Made by a program: the position numbers and the translations under genes | Source of the DNA: Chitinophaga hostae | GTDB lineage: Bacteria > Bacteroidota > Bacteroidia > Chitinophagales > Chitinophagaceae | Assembly (NCBI RefSeq): GCF_018224885.1 | Contig: NZ_JAGTXB010000010.1 | Coordinates: forward strand, 186,001-250,000 | DNA length: 64,000 nucleotides | Direction: 5' to 3' | Part shown: piece after piece, positions 25,301 through 37,300 of the stretch | Layout: each line of letters begins with the position of its first letter | Numbering within the stretch: the stretch's first letter is position 1 | Notes under the pieces: generated by a model | Databases searched by the model: none | The model's input: the letters and a program-made list of their open reading frames with translations, nothing else | What the model was told of the DNA's origin: nothing

Positions 25301-28300
25301 GCAAACGGGTTTACCCTGCCTCCTCCAATGCCGACAGCTCTATTGTAACTTTTAATAATGTTACCACTACTACTACTTATTATGTACGTGCTGAAGGCGT
25401 AACCGCCTGCGCCGCTACTGGCTGTGCTTCCGTTACAGTAATAGTTTTCGCACAACCTAATGTAGCCGCCACAACGCCCATTGCAGCGCATTGTAGCGAC
25501 TCTGCATTTATCTTAACAGGTAATGCTCCGTCGGCAGGAGCAAAAGGTGTATGGAGATATCCGGCTACCCCAGGTGTAATTATCACCGATAGCACCCTGT
25601 ACAATTCTAAAGTAATTGTACCAGCCGGCAACTCCGTAGTATTTACCTGGTGGATTACTAACGGTGTCTGCGATTCTACCAGCGCCAAAGTAACTATCAC
25701 TAATTATCCGAAGCCTAATACCGCTACTACAACGCCTATCACAGCACATTGTAATGACTCGGCATTTATCTTAACTGGTAATAACCCAACTGCATTCGGT
25801 GCTAAAGGAATATGGAGATACCCGGCTACTCCGGGTGTGATCATCACGGATGCTACCCTCTACAATTCTAAAGTAATTGTACCGGCTGGACAGTCTGTAG
25901 TATTTACCTGGTGGGTAACCAACGGTGTCTGCGATTCCACCAATGCTAAGGTGACTATCACTAATTATCCTACGCCGAATACTGCCACCACCACACCAAT
26001 AGCGGCGCATTGTAATGACTCGGCATTTATCTTAACCGGTAATAATCCGACTGCATTTGGTGCGAAAGGTATATGGAGATACCCGGCTACTCCGGGCGTA
26101 ATCATTACGGATGCTACCCTCTACAATTCTAAAGTAATTGTGCCGGCTGGACAGTCTGTAGTATTTACCTGGTGGGTAACCAATGGCGTCTGCGATTCCA
26201 CCAGTGCTAAGGTGACCATCACCAACTATCCTACGCCTAATACCGCTACCACCACGCCTATCCCGGCGCATTGTAATGACTCGGCATTTATCTTAACCGG
26301 TAATAACCCAACTGCATTTGGTGCGAAAGGTATATGGAGATACCCGGCTACTCCGGGTGTGATCATTACGGATGCTACCCTCTACAATTCTAAAGTAATT
26401 GTACCGGCGGGACAGTCTGTAGTATTTACCTGGTGGGTAACCAACGGTGTCTGCGATTCCACCAGCGCTAAGGTGACCGTCACTAATTACCCTACGCCGA
26501 ATACCGCTACCACCACGCCTATCCCGGCGCATTGTAATGACTCGGCATTTATCTTAACCGGTAATAATCCGACTGCATTTGGCGCTAAGGGAATTTGGAG
26601 ATACCCGGCTACTCCGGGCGTAATCATTACGGATGCTACCCTCTACAATTCTAAAGTAATTGTACCGGCGGGCAACTCCGTAGTATTTACCTGGTGGGTA
26701 ACCAATGGCGTCTGCGATTCCACCAGTGCTAAGGTGACCATCACCAACTATCCTACGCCTAACACTGCTACCACCACGCCTATCGCGGCACATTGTAATG
26801 ACTCGGCATTTATCTTAACAGGTAATAACCCGACTGCATTTGGTGCGAAAGGTATATGGAGATACCCGGCTACTCCGGGCGTGATCATTACGGATGCCAC
26901 CCTGTACAATTCTAAAGTAATTGTACCGGCGGGCAACTCCGTAGTATTTACCTGGTGGGTAACTAATGGTGTCTGCGATTCGACCAGCGCTAAAGTGACC
27001 ATCACTAACTATCCTAAACCTAATACCGCTACCACCACACCTATCGCGGCGCATTGTAATGACTCGGCATTTATCTTAACTGGTAATAACCCGACTGCAT
27101 TTGGTGCGAAAGGTATATGGAGATACCCGGCTACTCCGGGTGTGATCATTACGGATGCTACCCTCTACAATTCTAAAGTAATTGTACCGGCTGGACAGTC
27201 TGTAGTATTTACCTGGTGGGTAACCAACGGTGTCTGCGATTCTACCAGCGCTAAGGTGACTATCACTAATTATCCTACGCCCAATACCGCTACCACCACG
27301 CCTATCCCGGCGCATTGTAATGACTCGGCATTTATCTTAACCGGTAATAACCCGACTGCATTTGGCGCTAAGGGAATATGGAGATACCCGGCTACTCCGG
27401 GTGTGATCATTACGGATGCTACCCTCTACAATTCTAAAGTAATTGTTCCGGCTGGACAGTCTGTAGTATTTACCTGGTGGGTAACCAACGGTGTCTGCGA
27501 TTCTACCAGCGCTAAGGTGACTATTACTAATTATCCTACGCCGAATACCGCTACCACCACGCCTATCCCGGCGCATTGTAATGACTCGGCATTTATTTTA
27601 ACCGGTAATAATCCGACTGCATTTGGTGCGAAAGGTATATGGAGATACCCGGCTACTCCGGGTGTGATCATTACGGATGCTACCCTGTACAATTCTAAAG
27701 TAATTGTACCCGCCGGCAACTCCGTGGTATTCACCTGGTGGGTAACTAATGGTGTCTGCGATTCCACCAGCGCTAAGGTGACTATCACCAACTACCCTAA
27801 ACCAAATACCGCTACCACCACACCAATTACGGCGCATTGTAATGACTCGGCATTTATCTTAACCGGTAATAATCCGACTGCATTTGGCGCTAAGGGAATT
27901 TGGAGATACCCGGCTACTCCGGGCGTAATCATTACGGATGCTACCCTCTACAATTCTAAAGTAATTGTACCGGCCGGCAACTCCGTAGTATTCACCTGGT
28001 GGGTAACCAATGGTGTCTGCGATTCTACCAGCGCTAAGGTGACCGTCACTAATTATCCTACGCCGAATACCGCTACCACCACGCCTATCCCGGCGCATTG
28101 TAATGACTCGGCATTTATCTTAACCGGTAATAACCCAACTGCATTTGGCGCTAAGGGAATATGGAGATACCCGGCTACTCCGGGTGTGATCATTACCGAT
28201 GCTACCCTCTACAATTCCAAAGTAATTGTTCCGGCTGGACAGTCTGTAGTATTTACCTGGTGGGTAACCAACGGTGTCTGCGATTCTACCAGCGCTAAGG

Positions 28301-31300
28301 TGACTATCACTAATTATCCTACGCCGAATACCGCTACCACCACGCCTATCCCGGCGCATTGTAATGACTCGGCATTTATCTTAACCGGTAATAATCCGAC
28401 TGCATTTGGTGCGAAAGGTATATGGAGATACCCGGCTACTCCGGGTGTGATCATTACGGATGCTACCCTCTACAATTCCAAAGTAATTGTACCCGCCGGC
28501 AACTCCGTGGTATTCACCTGGTGGGTAACTAATGGTGTCTGCGATTCCACCAGCGCCAAGGTGACTATCACCAACTACCCTAAACCAAATACCGCTACCA
28601 CCACACCAATTGCGGCGCATTGTAATGACTCGGCATTTATCTTAACAGGTAATAATCCAACTGCATTTGGTGCGAAAGGTATATGGAGATACCCGGCTAC
28701 TCCGGGTGTGATCATTACGGATGCTACCCTCTACAATTCTAAAGTAATTGTACCTGCTGGACAGTCTGTAGTATTTACCTGGTGGATAACCAATGGTGTA
28801 TGCGACTCTACCAGCGCCAAAGTGACCATCACTAACTATCCTAAACCGAACACCGCTACCACTGCGCCAATCGCGGCACATTGTAACGATTCGGTATTTA
28901 TCTTAACAGGTAACAACCCGAATACTTTTGGTGCTAAAGGCGTGTGGAGATATCCGGCCACTCCGGGTATAGTTATCACTGATAGTACCTTGTATAATTC
29001 TAAAGTAATTGTACCAGCGGGTCAGTCTGTAGTATTTACCTGGTGGGTAACCAATGGCGTATGTGACTCTACCAGCGCCAAAGTGACCATCACTAACTAC
29101 CCTAAACCTAATACTGCTACCACTGCTCCTATCGCGGCACATTGTAACGATTCGGTATTTATCTTAACAGGTAATAACCCGAATACTTTTGGCGCCAAAG
29201 GCGTATGGAGATATCCGGCTACTCCGGGTGTAATTATCACCGACAGCACCCTGTACAATTCTAAAGTAATTGTACCAGCAGGAAACTCAGTAGTATTTAC
29301 CTGGTGGGTAACCAATGGTGTATGCGATTCTACCAGCGCTAAAGTAACCATCACTAATTATCCTAAACCAAACATTGCTACTACAGCGCCTATCACGGCA
29401 CATTGTAATGATTCGGTATTTATCTTAACCGGTAACAACCCCAATACTTTTGGTGCTAAAGGCGTATGGAGATATCCCAACACCGCGGTTGGTGTGAAGA
29501 TCACTGATAGTACGCTCTATAATTCTAAAGTAATTGTACCGGCGGGTCAATCTGTGGTATTTACCTGGTGGATCACCAATGGTCTCTGCGATTCCACCAG
29601 CGCCAAGGTAACCATCACTAACTACCCGAAACCGAATACTGCTACCACCACTCCTATCGCGGCACATTGTAACGACTCGGTATTTATCTTAACAGGTAAC
29701 AACCCTAATACGTTTGGTGCTAAAGGGGTATGGAGATTCCCGGCTACTCCGGGTGTGATTATCACCGATAGTACGCTGTACAATTCTAAAGTAATTGTAC
29801 CGGCGGGCAACGCTGTGGTATTTACCTGGTGGGTAACCAATGGTGTCTGCGATTCTACCAGCGCCAAAGTAACCATCACTAATTATCCTAAACCAAACAC
29901 CGCTACCACTAACCCTATTGCGGCACATTGTAATGATTCAGTATTTATCTTAACAGGTAATAACCCGAATACATTTGGTGCCAAAGGGGTATGGAGATAT
30001 CCAAACACGGCTGTAGGTGTGAAAATCACTGATAGTACGCTCTACAATTCCAAAGTAATTGTTCCGGCAGGACAATCAGTCGTATTTACCTGGTGGGTAA
30101 CCAATGGCGTATGCGATTCTTCCAGCGCTAAAGTAACCATCACCAACTATCCTAAGCCAAACACCGCCACCACTGCGCCAATTGCGGCACACTGTAACGA
30201 CTCGGTATTTGTCTTAACCGGTAACAACCCGAATACGTTTGGTGCTAAAGGCGTGTGGAGATTCCCGGCCACTCCGGGTGTAATCATCACCGATAGCACG
30301 CTGTACAATTCTAAAGTAATTGTACCGGCAGGCAACTCACTGGTATTTACCTGGTGGGTAACCAACGGTGTATGCGATTCTACCAGCGCTAAAGTAACCA
30401 TCACTAATTATCCTAAACCTAACACCGCTACCACTGCGCCAATACCGGCACATTGTAACGACTCGGTATTTATCTTAACAGGTAATAACCCGAACACATT
30501 TGGTGCAAAGGGTGTATGGAGATATCCAAACACTGCAGTAGGTGTAAAAATAACCGACAGTACACTCTACAATTCCAAAGTGATCGTACCGGCAGGTCAG
30601 TCTGTGGTATTTACCTGGTGGATCACAAATGGCTTCTGCGACTCTACCAGCGCTAAAGTGACCATCACCAATTATCCGAAACCAAACATTGCTACTACAG
30701 CGCCTATCGCGGCACATTGTAATGATTCGGTATTTACCTTAACAGGTAATAATCCGAATACATTTGGTGCCAAGGGTGTATGGAGATATCCTAACACGGC
30801 TGTAGGTGTAAAAATCACCGACAGTACGCTCTACAATTCCAAAGTAATTGTACCGGCCGGTCAGTCTGTGGTATTTACCTGGTGGATCACCAATGGTGTC
30901 TGCGACTCTACCAGCGCCAAAGTAACCATCACCAATTATCCGAAACCGAATATTGCCACAACAACGCCAATCGCTGCACATTGTAACGACTCGGTATTTA
31001 TCTTAACAGGTAACAATCCAACTACGTTTGGTGCGAAGGGTGTATGGAGATATCCAAACACGGCAGTGGGTGTGAAAATCACCGATAGTACGCTCTACAA
31101 TTCCAAAGTAATTGTACCGGCCGGTCAATCTGTGGTATTCACCTGGTGGATCACCAACGGCGTATGCGATTCTTCCAGCGCCAAAGTAACCATCACCAAT
31201 TATCCTAAACCGAACATTGCTACCACAGCGCCAATAGCTGCACATTGTAACGATTCGGTATTTATCTTAACTGGTAACAATCCAACTACGTTTGGCGCCA

Positions 31301-34300
31301 AAGGGGTATGGAGATATCCGGCCACTCCGGGTGTGATCATCACCGACAGTACCCGGTACAATACCAAAGTAATTGTTCCGGCGGGTAACTCCGTGGCATT
31401 TACCTGGTGGATCACCAATGGTATCTGCGACTCTACCAGCGCCAAAGTAACCATCACGAACTATCCTAAACCAAATGTTGCGACTACTGTGCCGATTGCG
31501 GCGCATTGTAACGATTCGGTATTTATCTTAACGGGTAACAATCCGAATACATTTGGTGCCAAGGGGGTATGGAGATTCCCGGCCACTCCGGGTGTGATTA
31601 TCACCGACAGTACCCGGTACAACTCCAAAGTAATTGTACCAGCGGGTAACTCCGTGGCATTTACCTGGTGGATCACCAATGGCGTATGCGACTCTACCAG
31701 CGCTAAAGTAACCATCACCAATTATCCTAAGCCTAATGTTGCTACCGCAGCACCAATTGCCGCACATTGTAACGACTCAGTATTTATCTTAACGGGTAAC
31801 AGACCGACGACGTTTGGCGCGAAAGGCGTATGGAGATATCCAAGCACCGCTGTGGGTGTGAAGCTCACTGATAGTACGCTCCACAATTCCAAAGTAATTG
31901 TACCGGCAGGACAATCAGTCGTGTTTACATGGTGGATCACCAATGGTGTATGCGATTCCAGCAGCGCTAAAGTGACTATCACTAACTATCCTAAACCAAA
32001 CATTGCTACCACAGCGCCAATAGCTACACATTGTAACGACTCGGTATTTATCTTAACAGGTAATAATCCGAATACATTTGGGGCCAAAGGGGTATGGAGA
32101 TATCCAAACACGGCTGTAGGTGTGAAAATCACCGATAGCACGCGCTACAATTCCAAAGTAATTGTACCAGCGGGCCAGTCAGTGGTGTTCACCTGGTGGA
32201 TCACCAATGGCGTGTGTGATTCTACCAGCGCTAAAGTGACCATTACCAATTATCCTAAACCAAATGTTGCTACCACAGCGCCTATCACCGCACATTGTAA
32301 CGACTCGGTATTTATCTTAACAGGTAACAATCTGACTACGTTTGGTGCTAAGGGTGTATGGAGATATCCGAACACAGCTGTGGGTGTGAAAATCACTGAT
32401 AGCACGCTGTATAATTCCAAAGTAATTGTACCAGCGGGCCAGTCAGTGGTATTCACCTGGTGGATCACCAATGGCGTGTGTGATTCTACCAGCGCTAAAG
32501 TGACCATTACCAATTATCCTAAACCAAACATTGCTACCACAGCGCCTATCGCCGCACATTGTAATGACTCGGTATTTATCTTAACAGGTAACAATCCGAA
32601 TACATTTGGCGCTAAAGGCGTGTGGAGATATCCAAACACTGCGGTAGGTGTAAAAATCACCGATAGTACGCTCTACAATTCCAAAGTGATTGTACCGGCG
32701 GGTCAATCTGTGGTATTCACCTGGTGGGTAACCAATGGCGTATGCGACTCTACCAATGCCAAAGTGACCATCACCAATTATCCTAAACCAAACGTAGCCA
32801 CCACGGCGCCTATCGCGGCACATTGTAACGACTCGGTATTTATCTTAACAGGTAACAATCCGACTACGTTTGGTGCTAAGGGTGTATGGAGATATCCAAA
32901 CACCGCTGTGGGTGTGAAAATCACTGATAGTACACTCTCCAATTCCAAAGTAATTGTTCCGGCCGGTCAGTCTGTGGTATTCACCTGGTGGATCACCAAT
33001 GGTGTATGCGATTCTACCAGCGCCAAAGTAACCATCACTAACTATCCTAAACCGAACACCGCTACCACTGCGCCTATTGCGGCACATTGTAACGACTCGG
33101 CATTTATCTTAACCGGTAACAGACCGACTACGTTTGGTGCCAAAGGTGTTTGGAGATATCCAAACACAGCTGTGGGGGTGAAAATTACCGATAGTACGCT
33201 CTACAATTCCAATGTAATTGTACCAGCAGGACAGTCCGTGGTATTTACCTGGTGGGTAACCAATGGTGTATGCGATTCTACCAGCGCTAAAGTAACCATC
33301 ACTAATTATCCGAAACCAAACCTGGCTACCACTGCGCCTATTGCCGCACATTGTAACGACTCTGTATTTATCTTGACCGGTAACAGACCAACTACGTTTG
33401 GGGCGAAAGGTGTATGGAGATATCCAAACACGGCTGTAGGTGTAAAAATTACTGATAGCACGCTCTACAATTCCAAAGTAATTGTACCGGCGGGCCAGTC
33501 AGTGGTATTCACCTGGTGGATCACCAATGGTGTATGCGATTCTACCAACGCTAAGGTGACCATCACTAATTATCCGAAACCAAATGTTGCTACTACAGCG
33601 CCTATCGCGGCACATTGTAACGACTCGGTATTTATCTTAACAGGTAATAACCCGAATACATTTGGCGCCAAGGGTGTATGGAGATATCCTAACACGGCTA
33701 TGGGTGTGAAAATCACTGATAGTACGCGCTACAATTTCAAAGTAATTGTACCGGCCGGTCAGTCTGTTGTATTCACCTGGTGGATCACCAACGGTGTATG
33801 CGACTCTACCAGCGCCAAGGTAACCATCACTAATTATCCTAAACCAAACACCGCTACCACTGCGCCAATACCGGCACATTGTAACGACTCGGTATTTATC
33901 TTAACAGGTAATAACCCGAATACATTTGGCGCCAAGGGTGTATGGAGATATCCAAACACGGCTGTGGGTGTAAAATTCACTGATAGTACGCTTTACAATT
34001 CTAAAGTAATTGTACCGGCGGGTCAGTCTGTGGTATTTACGTGGTGGGTAACCAATGGTGTCTGCGATTCTACCAGCGCCAAAGTGACCATCACTAATTA
34101 TCCTAAACCAAACACCGCTACCACCGCTCCTATCGCGGCGCGTTGTAATGACTCGGTATTTATCTTAACTGGTAACAATCCGAATACATTTGGTGCGAAA
34201 GGTGTATGGAGATATCCAAACACCGCAGTGGGTATAAAAATCGCAGATAGTACACTTTACAATTCCAAAGTAATTGTACCGGCGGGCCAGTCTGTAGCAT

Positions 34301-37300
34301 TTACCTGGTGGATCACCAACGGCGTATGCGATTCTACCGGCGCCAAAGTAACCATTACTAATTATGCGCAGCCAAACCTGGCGACAACAAGACCAATTGC
34401 AGCACATTGTAACGACTCGGTGTTTACCTTAACCGGTAACAACCCGAACAGCTATGGTGCGAAGGGTGTATGGAGATATCCTAATACTGCAACAGGTGTG
34501 AAGATCACTGATAGTACGCTGTATAATTCTCAGGTTATTGTACCGGCGGGTCAGTCTGTGGTATTTACCTGGTGGGTAACTAATGGTGTCTGCGACTCTA
34601 CCAGCGCCAAAGTAACTGTCATCAACTATCCTAAACCTAACACCGCTACCACTGCTCCTATCGCGGCGCATTGTAACGATTCAGTATTTATCTTAACAGG
34701 TAATAACCCGAATACTTTTGGTGCCAGGGGTGTGTGGAGATATCCAAACACCGCAGTGGGTGTGAAAATTACAGATAGTACCCTCTACAATTCCAAAGTA
34801 ATTGTACCGGCGGGCCAGTCTGTAGTATTTACCTGGTGGGTGACTAACGGCGTCTGCGACTCTACCAGCGCTAAAGTGACCATCACTAACTATCCACAAC
34901 CAAACGTGGCGACAACAAGACCAATCGCTGCACATTGTAACGACTCAGTGTTTACCTTAACCGGTAACAACCCGAACACCTACGGTGCGAAAGGTGTATG
35001 GAGATATCCGAACACTGCGGTAGGTGTGAAGATTGCAGATAGTACGCTCTACAATTCTAAGGTAATTGTACCGGCCGGTCAGTCTGTGGTATTTACCTGG
35101 TGGATCACCAACGGGGTTTGTGATTCTACAAATGCTAAAGTGACCATCACCAACTACAACCTCCCTGCGGTTGCCACTGTTGGAAAAGACCAGGAACATT
35201 GTAACGATTCACTGTTCACATTAACGGGTAATACCCCTTCAGGCTATCTTGCAAAAGGTGTATGGCGTTATCCGGCAGCCTTCAATGGTGCGGTTATCAT
35301 TACCGACAGCTCCAAAGGCAACACTACCGTGATCGTTAAAGCAGGTAACACGGTGCCATTCACCTGGTGGATTACCAACGGCGTTTGTGATTCTACTAAA
35401 GCAACCATCAATATCACCAACTACGCCACCGCCAACAAGGCGAATGCCGGTCCTGACCAGAGAATCTGTAACAATACAGCTGACTTTATCATGCAGGCAA
35501 ATACACCAGGCGTACCAACGGCCAAAGGCATATGGACGGATATCAGCCGCGTACCTGGCAGAGCCACCATTAAATCGCCTAACAGCCCGACTACTGCGGT
35601 AAGCGTACCGGTTGGTGATACCGTTGTATTACAGTGGGCAATCGCCAATGGTGTATGTGACACTACTTTCAGCAGAGTTACCATCATCAATTACAAAGCA
35701 GCGGTTACCGCCAACGCAGGACCTAACCAGGAAAAATGTAATACCACTGCCGACTTCAGCATGAAGGCAAGTGAGCCTGGATCCAGCAGTGCAACAGGTG
35801 TTTGGGAAGACGTAAGTCGCATCCCGGGCCGTGCAACGATCAAGTCACCAAATGATCCGTTTACCAATGTAACAGTACCTATAGGCGATACCGTTATACT
35901 GAAATGGACCGTTTCCAACGGTACTTGTACCAGCAGCAGCAGCATTGTAACACTCATTAATTATAAGAAGGCAGATGATGCCAATGCAGGCGCAGATATC
36001 GAAATGTGTAACAATACCGGGGACTTTACCATGGCAGCTACTGCTCCGTCAGTACCAAGTGCCAGAGGATTCTGGTCTATCGTTAAAGGAAACGCTGTTA
36101 TCAGATCCATCAACAGCCCTGTTTCAGCGGTAAATGTTAACGTTGGCGACACCGTTACCTTACGCTGGACAGTTACCAACGGCGTATGCAGTGCTACCTG
36201 GGATGATGTAACACTCATCAATTACCGGTTACCAATTGCGGCCAACGCGGGACCTGACCAGGAACATTGTGATGATGCTGCGTTTAAAATGAATGCCAGC
36301 GACCCTGGTGTAGCAGGTGCAAAAGGTACCTGGATTGTGACCAGCAATAACGCTGCGCTGATCACTATCAGCAACATCAATCAGAAAGATGCTACCATCA
36401 CCGTACCTGCCGGGGAAACAGCTCAGCTGACCTGGGTTGTAAGCAACGGTGTTTGCGACGCCTCCAGCTCAAGTGTAACGCTGATCAACCGCAAACCAAT
36501 ACTGGGTAACACCATTCAGGCTGATCAGACCGTTTGTATCACTGAAACGCCAATGGCTATACGTGGTATTGCACTGAGCGGCGGTAACGGTACCTATACT
36601 TACCAATGGCAACAAAGTACCGCAGGCGCTGCCGGACCATTTACCAATATTAATGGCGCCAACAGCGATATCTACCAGCCTGGTGTACTCTCCGCCAATA
36701 CCTGGTACAGAAGAGTGGTAGCATCCGGTGCTTGTATCAACAACATCAGCAACGCCGTGAAGATCACCGTGGTGACACTCCGTCCGATTGTGACCTCCAC
36801 TCCTCCTGCTATCACTACAGAATGTGAAAAAGGTAAAGACTATACCACCCTCTTCGGAGAACCGGTATTCAGTCATGCACCTTATGACGGCGAAGCACTG
36901 ACCGTTACTTATAATGATGTAACTGTGGTAACATCGCCTTGTCTCAGCACCATTACCCGTACCTGGACGGCTACAGACAGATGCGGATTATCTGTAAGCG
37001 CTTCTCAGACGATCACCATAAAGGATACCAGGGCACCGGTGTTTACTACTCCTGCCCCTGCTGATACCACAGTAGATTGTGACAAGGTACCTGCGGCGAA
37101 AGACCTGAAAGTAATGGACGACTGTGCCGGAGAAATTACCATACCAATGGTAGAAGTTCGACAGGATGTTCCAGGCAGCTGCGCAAACAGCTACCTGCTG
37201 ATCCGCACCTGGACAGCGAAAGACGCCTGCAACACCGGTGTAACCCTGAAACAGGTGATCACGGTGAAAGATATGACCGCACCGGTATTCAACGTAGCAA

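Noticed and set aside
25456..35163. Regular direct repeats that could suggest a CRISPR array
   Set aside because: Units are 258-264 bp, in frame, with no short repeat/unique spacer pattern and no cas genes; they encode protein.
25513..35199. Many similar minus-strand open frames of 79-86 codons, spaced by 261-264 bases
   Set aside because: They are antisense shadows of the repeat array: codon periodicity repeats the same open frame each unit. No start or promoter context supports them.
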